64,000 nucleotides of DNA from Zopfochytrium polystomum (Eukaryota; Chytridiomycota; Chytridiomycetes; Chytridiales; Chytridiaceae). Where the stretch lies: the NCBI GenBank assembly GCA_025765615.1, contig JAIVFJ010000094.1:62001-126000 (forward strand). Reading direction: 5' to 3'. Positions 1 to 10,808 of the stretch are shown piece by piece. The stretch's first letter is position 1. Each line of letters begins with the position of its first letter. A program made the translations under genes and the position numbers. The notes under the pieces are model-generated. The model was not told the DNA's origin, did not search any database, and saw nothing but the letters and a program-made list of their open reading frames with translations.

Positions 1-2128
1 GAACGTTCATGAGAGGCGGAAATGTGATGGATTGAAGAAGTTGCGTTATGAGAAACAGGCACACGGACTAGAGTCGTGCGAGAGATAAATGGTCACGTCA
101 GTCCGTCGAGCTGAATCAACGAGAGTCAACACTGTCGTCCAACTAACCCGGGACGACCCATGTTTGGTGATGCCCTTTACTAGCACTGGCGTGCAGAGCT
201 GATTCAGCAGCGCATCGGCTAAATGTCGACTCACAAACGGGATACCGAGTGTGAATATATCTTGAAGATACAGGAATGTGTCGATGATCTCGTCTAAAAT
301 ATCGGCTGCGCTGTAGTTGCTGCCTCTGCAAAACACATTCTGGGCTAAGCCAATCAAAATTTTCGAACAAAAAACACCGACCGTGACACGTCTAAGGCTT
401 CAATAATAGTGTTGGCTTGCTCGCCAATTTGAATGCCTAAGGACGCTCTCGAATTAATGAAAGTTGGTCGAAACGTCCATGTCCATGGCTTACATAGATT
501 TGCAAAAAACTTCTTCGTCTTCAGGAGGAATTCCGTTGTTTTCTTTTCGTTCACTGCCAGGTATCAAATAAGAAGTAAGCCATTTAGGAAGCAAGGGAGA
601 GCATTCATACCTTTAAATACGTTTAGAGTGATGGCACGAGCTTTTTGAGGCCGTCGATTCAGAACTTCAATAATTGCGTTCATGATGTTGTACGCAACGA
701 ACCTGCAATTCGAATCATTCTTTCATCGTGAGCGAGATACTGCACAGCAAGGGAGAAGAGGGGAAAATCTGTCAAGTGCTGGAGGATAAGATGAATTAAA
801 TTAGCGGCCGAAAAGGGGCCGTGATCCGCCGATGCATTGATCCCAGCCGTCACCGACCTCATTAAACAGAAGATGTATTGTTTCTGCATTCAGTTTTATC
901 GAAAGATTCTTCAAGAGCGTAACATGGTAGGATCGGGCCTCATCAGAAAACCACCCAGCTTGCGCATCCGAATCTTTGGAAAAAACGGCGGTGGAGCATA
1001 TTACGTCGTTGATATAGTTGTTGGAGAACAGAAAATATAGCACGCTTTCTTGCTGGACGCTTTCAAAAAGTACGTTGAAGAACTTGAGCAGAGCTACGGT
1101 TACGGTGGGGTCCGTCGTGGACGCCGATGGCAATGCAGCCGAGGCCGACTTCGTTTGTACGGCGGGAAGAATTGTAGGGGAGGCGGGCAGTAGCTTCAGG
1201 AGAAGGCGATGCGTTTGTAATTCAAAAAATGCACTGAGCATTGTCGGCATAGAAATCAACGGCATCGAGAGGGTTTGTGAATGATTGTGCACCGGGATGG
1301 ATGGGAGTGTGGCGTGTGGTCGTGTGGTCGAACATTGCCTCTGTGAGTTGCATGAAGAAAAAGGGGGAAAACGAAGAGAAAAAACGCGACTGGAAAACTC
1401 AACTCGAAAACATCTGTGGACCCCAAATTGTCAGATCCAATAAGCAACTCTCCAAGGCTCTTGAGAAGAGCAACAAGTTCCGCTCGCTTCTTCTGCAATG
1501 CGGCCAGAGCGGCACTCGCCCTGGCAGAGTCATTACGGCTAAAAGCTGACGACGGGCTTGCTGACGGTGGAAAGGGCCCAGAAACGGCCGGGACGAGCGC
1601 AGTTAGCTGGTGATGAAGTTGCCTGAACAGGTACGCCCGATCAGGTGAAGAAACGTGTCCATGCGACCATTAAAGACCCACTCACAGGAACGATGCTACC
1701 GAGTACTTTTCATGCGCAGGAGGAGCGAACGGCGGGGCGTCTCGCGTCGGAGGCGAAGGAGACATGGAGCGGGTTGCCGACGCAGGGCTGAGGCTCGTTG
1801 ACGCAGGGAGCTTTGGCGATCGAAAGGGATGCAGTGGGCGCAGGGACGCCGGAAGGAGCGGAGACGCAGATGAAGAGGCAGCGCGTGGGGGTAGAGCCAC
1901 AGGGGGAGAACTTCGTTCTTCGTCATCTGGAAGCAGGGGCGGAGAGGCCGATATCGGTGGGAAGGACGACAGCCCCGCCGCCGTCCTGAGGCCTTCTCCA
2001 TTATTGACTGTCCTACTACTGGGAGTTTTGTTCGAGCCCGTGGCAACTGAAGACGATGAGGATGGCGATGACGATGATGAGGATGTCCAAGTGGACAGAG
2101 ATTCGGGCATTGCCCAGTCCATGTCCAT
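1..2128 (-). CDS. CLEC16A/Ema-like FPL-domain protein, 3'-truncated by window edge
   Basis: Homologue of the CLEC16A (Ema, GOP-1, plant GFS9/TT9) family, which acts in endosome/Golgi-to-vacuole traffic and autophagy. I read exons 2128-1686, 1622-1404, 1233-858, 778-703, 640-611, 553-494, 436 to about 389, about 330-181, and 67-1 (continuing off the window). Intron ends such as 1685/1623, 1403/1234, 857/779, 702/641, 610/554 and 493/437 are GT-AG, and the joined frame follows the FPL domain throughout. Diagnostic stretches are FFNVLFESVQQES, LKNLSIKLNAETIHLLFNE, then HLTDFPLF...MIRIA across an intron and ARAITLNVFK. The ATG at 2128 (MDMDWAMPES) gives a Ser/Pro-rich N-terminal extension of about 145 residues before the family's normal start. 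The intron near 331-388 is the least certain. The conserved C-terminal part lies outside the window. Confidence 0.8.
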
Positions 2129-2758
2129 GCTTCCTCGGGTAGTTGACACTGAAGATTGTGAAGGGGGGGAAGGACTGGACGGAATGGATGGGTTTGTTGG
2201 TGGTTGGTTCAGTCGGTTCGGTTTCTCACGAAGGAGAAAATCAATGGTTTGGATGGTTGGGGTTGGATGGGGACGATTGATGGGAAGAGCGAGAGACAGG
2301 AAGACAGACACACCCCCACAAGACGCCACACACGCACACACACACAACATTCGAGAAGGACGAGGGATCGACAACCAACCTCGTCGCCAGCGGCCAACCA
2401 ACCACCACACAACCCACGGACCCACCATCCCACGCCCCACCACCACCGCCACTGTGCGTTGATGAGTTGGTCGCTGCTCACGGCCTCGCCTGCCCACTAG
2501 CCCTTCCCGCCTGCCGCGCGCTTTCCCCCCATCCGTCGCCCCCACCATCTTGCTCTTATCCTCCTCTCGCGTATGTTGGGTTCCCACCCCCAATGAGTAC
2601 GCCCACACACACACAAACACACACACACACACACACACGCACACACACCGACACTCCCAAAGTGATTCTCGGACACCCATACCATTTAACGCCCCACACA
2701 CTCAAACACAACAATACCGTCACACAACACAACAATACCGTCACACAACACACACTAC

Positions 2759-2814
<56 letters not shown>

Positions 2815-3245
2815 CCTCTTGACGGCGTGCTTCCCCACCCCTTCTTTCCCGGCCCACCCTCTCCCGTCAGAGGTGTTCTTCCGCTTAAGCCGTCATCCAC
2901 ACAGTCGGTTGCTCACACTCACTATCCCAACGTCCTCTGTCTCCGTCCTGGCTTTCTCTTCTCAACTTTCTGAGAGTCAAACCTGCCTTATGGGAGCAAT
3001 CGGTCATTGGTGACGTGGGAGTACGTCCACAACTTCCCTCCGATCAAACGCTCAGCCGTGCACTTGTCAAGTGCGAGCTCCTCCCGTTCCCCCCTCTCTG
3101 TGCCACTTTGTCCGGACATAGCACATGGCCACGCTAACGCGATATCTCATCAGAAAAAAATAATTACACACAGCCCTCATCAATCACACACGCTTGAACC
3201 CAAACCCTTACCTTTAGCTCCTCCCTTTGGCTTTCGCACTCAACT
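2129..3245. other. Divergent intergenic region with CA microsatellites
   Basis: Lies between the 5' ends of the CLEC16A-like gene (-) and the HMG-box gene (+), so it probably holds both promoters. It contains CA/TG microsatellites near 2330-2346, 2605-2648 and 2762-2814. Long open frames here run through the microsatellites on both strands and look like artefacts. No further gene is visible. Confidence 0.6.
2762..2814. repeat. (CA)n microsatellite
   Basis: Near-perfect CA dinucleotide tract of about 50 bp, with a shorter interrupted one at about 2605-2648 and short ACAATACCGTCAC direct repeats between them. Confidence 0.9.
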
Positions 3246-3835
3246 ATGCCCAAGGCGAAGTCCGCGAAGGTTTCGACCAAAACCAAAACTAAGGCGCCTT
3301 CCCCGCCGCCCGCCAAGGTCGCTCGTCGCAAGAAGGTCAGGGATCCCAAAGCGCCGAAGAAAGCCAGCTCTGGTGTGCATCGTTTTCCTTTGCGTTTGCT
3401 CTTTTTACAAATATTGGGCAACACACTGACTACAAGAAACATTGAAACAGCCTACGTGTTCTTTTCGAATGAGAAACGAACTGTAGTATCGCGCACGGGC
3501 CTTTCATTTGGTAAGTTTTTGCACACTGCTGGCCTCTCGCTAACACGGAGTGAACCCACCCGATCACCTTTTCCATCATCGTGTTCAAACGTTGCGGCGA
3601 TTGTTGCATGCGTTGTGCGTTTGCATTGGCTAACAACGAACCGGTTAATTAACCAACCCCAGTGGACACCAGCAAGGAGCTCGGACGAATGTGGCGCTCC
3701 ATGGACACTGCGCAAAAGGCGCCGTACGAAGCGCTGGCAAAGGCCGACAAGGCGCGGTACGCAAAGGAGAAGGCGGCGTACGCCGGCGGCGAGGCGGGCA
3801 ACGACGATGATGAGGAAGAGGAAAGCGACGGCTGA
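3246..3835 (+). CDS. HMG-box protein, NHP6/HMGB-like
   Basis: Small non-sequence-specific DNA-bending chromatin protein. Exons 3246-3372, 3451-3510 and 3663-3835 (introns 78 and 152 bp, both GT-AG) give 119 residues. A Lys/Arg-rich N-terminal arm of about 35 residues leads into a single HMG box: DPKAPKKASS, then AYVFFSNEKR across intron 1, SFG joined across intron 2 to VDTSKELGRMWRSMD, then KAPYEALAKADKARYAKEK. The protein ends in a short acidic tail (NDDDEEEESDG). Size and order fit yeast NHP6 or a single-box HMGB. The helix I-II link (TVVSRTGLSFGVD) is unusual but in frame. Reading through intron 1 would lose the box, so the spliced form is preferred. Confidence 0.88.
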
Positions 3836-4237
3836 AAATCTTTTTTTTTTTTTTTGTTCCCTTTTGTTTTGCTTGTTTTCATTTTGCTGTTCTCTCGTTT
3901 CTCTTTGCAATGGTGCTTGCCTGCTGCTCTCTGCCTGCCTCTGTCTGTCGGACTGGCCCCCGACACCACAGTCAGAATTTGATAAAATTTCGCATCCCAT
4001 TTTTTTTTTTTTTTTTTTTTTTTTCTCCTTGTTTCTTTCGGAAGACGCATACGGCTGAGCAATCCAACTTTGTCTTACCTGCTGTCTGTCTGTCTTGTCT
4101 GTCTCTCTGCCAATCTCGGCCTCGCTGCCTTGTCTGTTGTTTGGCTGTTCTGTCCTGGGAGACTTCGTTGTTTGTCAAAAAAACTGCCCCTTTTCCCCCT
4201 TTTCCGCTTTCCACCTCCACAACCCTCGATCGCACAC
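3836..4237. other. Intergenic region with T-tracts
   Basis: 3' flank of the HMG-box gene and 5' flank of the next gene. T-runs occur at 3841-3855 and about 4000-4024, followed by a CTGTCTGT-rich pyrimidine stretch about 100-150 bp before the next ATG. No gene seen. Confidence 0.5.
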
Positions 4238-5818
4238 ATGCGCCGCACCACTACCACTCCAAAGAGGCATCGGGGCTTCGACCGCAGCAGCAGCACCAAT
4301 GGCATCAAGGACGACGGCAGGAGGAACAAGAAGAAGAGCAGCTGCAACAGCAGCAGCAGCAGCAGCGGCTGCTCCGTGGCCCGCATCGTCGCCTGTGCCG
4401 TCGCCGTTGTGGCGGCCGCAGCTGCGGTTGCTTCCACCCACGCCGCTGCTGCCCCACGGGTCGATGCCGCCCACCAACAAGATGTGATCGCTGAACCGCA
4501 GCTTGCCGCCACCACCCCGTCTCCGCTGGCCGATGCTCCTGCTGCTGCCGCCGATGCTGCGGCAAGTGCGTTGGGCGGCGGTGGCGGCGCAAAGGATGTG
4601 CCCGTCGCCGGCGCCGTCGGCACTGACAACGCCGTCAGCGGCGACACCGCCATGCGCTCCGCCCTCGAGGCCGACCTCGCATCCCTCCTCGCCGTCCTCC
4701 CAAAGTCCGCCGACTCGCTCTTCGCCAGCGCAACACTCACCCCCGACCTGCTCTCGGTCGCCCCGCCGTCCGCCGGCGGCGTCGCAGGCCTCAAGTACGA
4801 AAAAACTCCCGGCGGCGGTGGCTCCGACGCCGCGGCGGCCGCCGCGGCGCTGCATGACTTCTATGCAACGTCCTTAACCACCCACGCAATCTCGGCCGCC
4901 TTCGACACCGCCGGCTCCTCCGCCGACGCAGCCGCAGCCGCAGCCGTCGCCCCCGCCGGCGCGGCGTCTGCAGCCTTCACCGCCGCCCTCGAGCGCCAGC
5001 AGCGCGTCGCGCGCGCCGCCGCCGAGGTGCCCTGGTTCCGCGCGCGCCTCCGCGTCGAAGTCGAAAAGGTGCTTGCCGCACACCGCGCCTTCTTTGCCGG
5101 CGGCGGCGGCGGCGGCCCCGCCGATCCTGCCGCGCTGCCTCCGTCGTCGGATAACGACACGGACGTGTCCGACGCGGAGGAAGAGGCCGAGGAGGGCGAG
5201 GACGACGCCGTCCGCGCGGCCGGGTGGGGCGGCCTCGAGTTTGTGTCGGACGAGGACGGCGGCGAGGAAGGGTGGATCGAGTACGACGAAGGAGAGTGGG
5301 TTGAGGGCGAGGAAATGGAGGTGGAGTATGAGGGGGAGTGGGAAGAAGGCGGGGGGTATGAGGCTTGGGCGGAGGAGGAGTATTGGGATGGCGAGGAGGA
5401 GGTGGAGGGGTGGGCGGCCGCTGAGGGCGACGGCGAGGGTTCGTGGGAGGAGTCGGTGGAGGGCGAGGGCGAGGGCGATGAGGGACAGTGGGAGGAGGCG
5501 GTGGAGGAGCTGGAGGGCGAAGAGCAAGGCGGTGAGGAGGAAGTGTACTATTTCGGCGAAGAGGCAGAATACTATGAAGATGGGAGCGGCGACTACGAGC
5601 ATGACGGCGACGATGAGGGCGGCGAAGTCGAAGGAGAGTGGGAAGAGGAGTACGAGGAGGCTGTCGAAAACGTAGACGGGTATGGCGACACTGATGCCGA
5701 AGGAGGTGACGCGGGCGCACATGCGGCTGCGGACGCTGGCGGCACAAGTGAGGGACAGCATGAGGGCAGCAGTGAGACGGGTCTGCCGGCTGAAGACCGG
5801 CATGGGCAAGCCCTCTAA
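4238..5818 (+). CDS. Predicted membrane-anchored or secreted acidic Trp/Tyr-rich protein, unknown function
   Basis: Intronless, 526 residues from the ATG at 4238; earlier in-frame Met codons would add only T-tract-encoded sequence. A basic, Ser-rich N-terminus (residues 1-45) is followed by one hydrophobic segment, about 46-68 (VARIVACAVAVVAAAAAVAS), acting as signal anchor or signal peptide. Next comes an Ala-rich domain with LEADLASLLAVLPKSADSLF and ALERQQRVARAAAEVPWFRARLRVEVEKVL, which could form helices. The last ~200 residues are extremely acidic Glu/Gly/Asp with regularly spaced Trp and Tyr (EGEWEE, EEYWDGEEE types), leaving the coding strand almost pure purine from about 5170 to 5700. 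I do not recognise a family. Its plan (hydrophobic N-terminus, acidic C-terminus) resembles the gene at 35673, but I see no sequence homology. Confidence 0.65.
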   Translation: MRRTTTTPKRHRGFDRSSSTNGIKDDGRRNKKKSSCNSSSSSSGCSVARIVACAVAVVAAAAAVASTHAAAAPRVDAAHQQDVIAEPQLAATTPSPLADAPAAAADAAASALGGGGGAKDVPVAGAVGTDNAVSGDTAMRSALEADLASLLAVLPKSADSLFASATLTPDLLSVAPPSAGGVAGLKYEKTPGGGGSDAAAAAAALHDFYATSLTTHAISAAFDTAGSSADAAAAAAVAPAGAASAAFTAALERQQRVARAAAEVPWFRARLRVEVEKVLAAHRAFFAGGGGGGPADPAALPPSSDNDTDVSDAEEEAEEGEDDAVRAAGWGGLEFVSDEDGGEEGWIEYDEGEWVEGEEMEVEYEGEWEEGGGYEAWAEEEYWDGEEEVEGWAAAEGDGEGSWEESVEGEGEGDEGQWEEAVEELEGEEQGGEEEVYYFGEEAEYYEDGSGDYEHDGDDEGGEVEGEWEEEYEEAVENVDGYGDTDAEGGDAGAHAAADAGGTSEGQHEGSSETGLPAEDRHGQAL

Positions 5819-6838
5819 TGTTTTGCATTAACACCGCGACACCTTTCCTTCCATCCATTCATTCCTCACAGCATTTTCGTGCGTTTTAGATATAGTCTTA
5901 TGTGAATGTCAAACATGTGGGTCGTTTTGTTTCAAATTTATTCCGTGTACACACCAATCTGCTCTGAAGGTCAAGAAGAGGTAACACACACCTAGTAAGG
6001 CGTAGTCTGTGGAATGCCCATCCATGGCACGTCCATGACACGAAGCATTGCGCAAAATGGTTGGATGTTCGAAGGGGGAGGGGGTGGGGGGAAGTTTCTG
6101 ACGAACCTTTGTGCGAGTTGCCTTGTCAAACCGATTTGTCCTTTGACTTCAACTCCAGAGAACACGACGCGCAGCAGCGACATTCAAGTGTACCCAAGTA
6201 GAGTAAATAGAGTGTGCCCCCAACAAAGAGCGAGGCTGCAAAGCCGTTTCGCTCGAAGATTTTTTTTTGTTTTTTTTTTTTTTTTTCCCCTTCTTAGTGG
6301 AGTTTTTGGGTTTGAGCCAGCGCTCCTTTCTGGCTTTCCACATTGTTGATTGATGGATTTCTGTCACACAACAACAACAATAACAAGAACGAACGAACAA
6401 CGAACCTTCTTGAACAACAACAACAAACCAAGCAGGCTTTTCACGTTTGCCTAAAAGAGAGAGAAAGGCAAGGACAGAGCGACCAGCCAGCCAGCCAACA
6501 GGCGCACCAGCCGCTCGCCGCCTCCGCCGCCGCCGCCCGCCGCAGCAGCAGCAGCAGCAGCAGCAGAAGAGCAGCAACAAGCAAGCAAGCAAGCAGCATC
6601 AGCCGCGAAACCCCCTGTGGCAAACTCCTCACACACCCCCCACCACCTCCTAGAACGAAAGGGGGGCACGATCCCGCATCTCCCGCCTGCTGCTCCTCCG
6701 ATCAGCGAGAGCCTATTCCTGAGGGACACGAATCGGACTCATCTTCAAGGGACACGACTGGCAAAGAACTGCCTCACACCCCCTCCCCCACCCCCACCCC
6801 GCAGCCACTCCCAACCATCCACACGCTGGAACCGAGCG
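5819..6838. other. Intergenic region upstream of NST1
   Basis: Contains a T-tract at about 6261-6286, a CAACAA-rich stretch at 6366-6430 and a CAG run near 6541-6566. Open frames here are repeat-driven and I see no conserved protein. Confidence 0.45.
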
Positions 6839-9800
6839 ATGCCGCCGTCCAGCAACCGCCCTCGATCCCCCGCCTCGGCCGCTGCGGCGGCCGCCGCTGC
6901 CGCTGCCGGAGCAAGTGCCCGCCCGCAGACTCCTCCTCATCACTCCCACTCCAGTCATAGCCATTCCCACCACCATCACTCGCATGCAGTGCATTCCCAC
7001 ACCCGACACTCCCACCATCACCCACCTGCCGCAAATGGCTCGGCAAGCCATCCTCACCTGCCGCATCAGCTTTCATCCCAGCACCACCCCTCCTCCTCAT
7101 CCTCCAATCGCCATCCTGCCTCTGCATCTTCCCCTGCTTCCCGAGACCCTGCTCCTCCCTATCGCTCTCCATCCCCCACAGAGTCTCCGCGAGGAGGTGG
7201 TGGGAGAGATCCCAGTGACGGCGGCAACTCATCCAGTGACGACCACAGGAGGCATGGCGCAACCACTTCCGGGGTCACTGGCCTCACGGATGCGGCGACT
7301 ATCGCGGAAGCCATCAAGCGTTCTAAAAAGAAAAAGAAGAAGGGAGGCTTGGCTACCGCCCGCAACGGCTCTATTGACTCATCTGCTGGGGGTGACCCAG
7401 GAGATCGTGGAAGCATCGGATCCCGAAACAACAACAGCAGCAGCACAAACAGTAGCAATGTTCAGTCGGCGCGTGCTAATGCAAAAACCAGTGGCAACAT
7501 CTGGTACACATCGGACATGGAAGAGAAGCAACGCATTCGTGAGTTTTGGATGGATCTGAAAGAAGACGAACGGAGAGCGCTGGTGAAGCTGGAGAAGGAG
7601 GCTGTCCTGAAGAAAATGAAGGAGCAGCAAAGGCAGAGCTGTTCCTGCTCTGTCTGTGGAAAGAAGAGGTTTGTGTGTCCTTGCATCCTTCCTGCGGATT
7701 CTTTCTATTTCTTGTCATCCCTCAAAATTGCCTTACACGGGCATCCCACCACCATCACCGAGTATTTATATTTGCGCTGATGAACTTTCCCATTGGTATC
7801 CGTCAGATCCCTCATCGAACACGAGCTAGAAATGCTGTACGACGCCTATTACGATGAACTCGAAAGCTTCACAAATGGCCTGGCTCGAACCGGTCGGGCA
7901 AGAATCCGTTCATCCGGTGGAAGCGATGGAGATCTGGACGATGACTCCGAAAGCATCGATAGCCAAATACCGGCAATGGCTGAATTCGGAAGTAGCTTGA
8001 CAGCGAAAGGTGAGGATTAGAATCGCCTGTGGATTGAACGCTAAAGCTGCTTCAATCCACTCTTTGTGCTCGGGAAAGGCGGCATCCTTACTGTGGCCGA
8101 CGATTTTCTGAAGAACGACGGCAAAAAGTTCCTGGATCTGATGGAACAATTAGCTGACCGCAAAATACAACTACTCGAGGACGAGGAAGCTGCAGACGAG
8201 TTCTACGACGGACCTGACAACGAATGGGAGGACGAGGAGGACGACGAAGGTGATTACGACGATGAATATGACGACGAGGTTAGTGTGATTCAGTGTTTCT
8301 TTCCCTCGCTTTGAGGGGTAGCTGGCGCGATTCTGAGTGTAGCACCCCGGCGCGATTTTATTGCTTCCTAGGATGTTATGACCGAAGACCAGCGCTTGGA
8401 AGAAAGGCGGCGAATGTTTCAAATATTTGCGGCTCGGATGTTCGAACAGCGCGTGTTAACAGCCTATCGGGAAAAGGTAGGGTCGATAGTGATAGAGACT
8501 TTGCAGATTCTGACAGCGCTTCTAATTATTATAGGTCGCTCAAGATAGGGCCGAAAAGCTTCTTCAGGAACTCGACGAGGAGCGCGTAAAAGAAGTTCAA
8601 CAGGAGGAGGCTCGTCGCAACAAGAATATGAAGAAGAAAGCCCAAAAGAAGTTAGTTGGCTGCGATTCGAAGATTTTAAACACTTTTGAAAACGTATCTG
8701 ACACGTTTCTTATCAGGGCGCTGAAGCAGCAAAAGGAAGAAGAGAAGCTGGAGCGTGAGAAGGAGCGCCTAGAGGAGGAAGAACGACTTCGGCAGGAGCG
8801 GGAAAAGAAGGCAGAGGAAGAACGGTGAGTTTTGTTCTTTCTATGTTATGGGGTGTTCCTTAATTCCATTCATAGAATTCGGAAGGAAATGGAGCGGCAG
8901 AAGCGGGAAGAGGAGCGGCAGCGGAAGGAAGAGCTGGAGCGGCAGCGGCGAGAGCAGGAGAAAGCTCGCAAAGAGGAAGAGCGCTTGAAGAGGGAAGAGG
9001 CTGAACGCGTCAAGCGCGAGGCGGAACGAGCGCGGAAAGAAGAGGAGAAGAAGCGACAGCGAGAAGCGGAAGAGAAACGCCAACGCGAAGCGGAAGAAAG
9101 GCGACAACGGGCCAGAGAGGAGAGGGAAAGGCTGGAGCGCGAACGGCAGCAGAAGACGGCACTACTTGCGGCGGGAAAGGCGGCAGAAAAGGCCGCTGCT
9201 CAGGCGGCCGTCCAGGCTGCTGTAGAGAAGGCAGCTGCAGCTGCTTCCCAGGCTGCCCTCGCTGCACAGGCCACCCTCGCGACACAGGCGGCCCCCGCTG
9301 CACAAGGCGCAGGACGAGGTTTACCGGCTACCGCCCATCGCCCAGACAGGCGTGCTTCTGCGAACTCATCTTCAGTCGCCACCTCCGCCACCGCCCCATC
9401 GGCACCGGCGCAAGGAGATCTGTCCCGACAGCCCCGCGTTCCATCTCCACGTTCTGAAACAACTGCGCCTAAGGAAGCCGGGGAATCGAAGTCTTTCGGG
9501 ATTACTCCTACGATCAAGCCGCAATCCCTACCGCCGACTGAAGCGAGGCAGCAGCTTTTCCCACCATCTCAGAATCCCCCGCTCCTTTCGCCAACAAAGC
9601 AGTTTATTCCTTCAAACCATTCCGCCCAGCTTCAAGGAAGGCTTCCTCTTCCTCTGGGAGTGTCTCCGATCGCCATGGGAACGGCCCCTATGCAACCTAG
9701 CGAGATAATGCAAGAACCCATGATATCTCCACCGCTTACAACCCCACCACCGCGAACCCCCGTTGAACCGCACGGCCCACCGCACACAGCCGAAGTGCCC

Positions 9801-10808
9801 AACACTTCTGGAAGTGCCGTCGACGGCGGAGTGTCCATCCTTGCGGAAAACATACTTTCTGCGTTAACAAGTGGCTCAGGAGCATTCCTCGTTCCTCCGG
9901 TCCCGCGCAATTCTTTTTCCTGGTCCGCTGGAGCGAATTTTCCGGCTTCGGCTGCTGCACCACATTTGAGTGCCCCTCCCGTCGGCCCTATCGGAGCGTC
10001 CGCGAGTCCCGCACCCAGACTGAAGCCTATTGGGGCGGAAAGACTCGCAACTTTGAAGAAGAGCTCCTCTGGATTCTTCGGGAACCCGCCGCACGCAGCA
10101 GGCACGATTCACTTCGGTCCCTCGGGGCCGATTGGGTCTCCACGTGTTGACCCCGGTGTCGTTGGTATCGGTGGCCAGCTTTCACCATCAGCAGGTTTGG
10201 CTGCTGGCACGATGGATCGACTACCGGCGAGACCAAGCGTGGCGCCGAGCAATGGTGGCGGAATGCCCGGAGACGGTGATGTGGCCCCCGATCAGGAGTT
10301 TGACCAACTCCTTGAGCAGATTTCGCTTCACGTAGGAACGGGCAGCGAGATGGGAGGCGTACCTTCTGCCATGGCAGCCACCACTTCCCCGACTGCTGGC
10401 GGCACGGCGAGCAACCCAGTTTCGGTTCTCAACTCAGCATCGTCCAACGGCCGCTTACCGCATCATGTGCTCGCTCAGGTGGGAGCGACTCCTCCGTTTG
10501 GACGTCACCATTCTCTCGGCGCGCCAACTGCTCCTCCTGGTATTGCGGCAGCGCCAATCGTGCAGCCACAGACCCTACTCGGAGGGCCTCACAACCCTTA
10601 CATGCTGGCTCAGCACCACCACATGTCATTGCCACCCCCGCCACCACCGCCTTTTGGGGCCGTGGCCGGTGGCGTAGGAGTTGGAGGAATCGGTGTAGTA
10701 GGAGCCGGCCGAGGCCCTGGCATTATCGGGCAAGGTATTATTGGGGCGTCCACCCAGTACGTGCCAGGTCCAATTCCGACGGCTTCCCGTGCGTCTTGGA
10801 TGGGTTAG
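6839..10808 (+). CDS. NST1: NST1 family stress-response protein
   Basis: NST1 proteins are fungal negative regulators of salt tolerance. Exons 6839-7668, 7807-8009, 8079-8278, 8372-8476, 8535-8650, 8717-8824 and 8876-10808 give 1164 residues; every intron (51-138 bp) is GT-AG and keeps the family frame. The N-terminus is Ala/His/Ser-rich. The signature follows as [42 protein letters not shown] and, across intron 1, [19 protein letters not shown]. Intron 2 removal gives [22 protein letters not shown]. An acidic patch, [14 protein letters not shown], and a long Glu/Arg/Lys coiled coil (about 8720-9180) come next. The remaining ~540 residues are a disordered Pro/Ala/Ser-rich tail. A GTTAGT donor at 10804 and a TTCTAG acceptor ending at 10888 could replace the last codon and stop with a short alternative end, stop at 10899. 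Confidence 0.9.

Noticed and set aside
1682..2701. Extending the CLEC16A-like first exon upstream to about 2701
   Set aside because: The extra sequence is translated from microsatellites; the ATG at 2128 gives a plausible start.
2497..2900. Overlapping open frames on both strands through the CA microsatellites
   Set aside because: They consist of repeated Val-Cys or Thr-His and exist only because the dinucleotide repeat lacks stops.
4874..5858. Long antisense open frames opposite the acidic protein gene
   Set aside because: They mirror the purine-rich codons as Pro/Leu/Arg runs; no domain, and the sense frame has a proper start and N-terminal plan.
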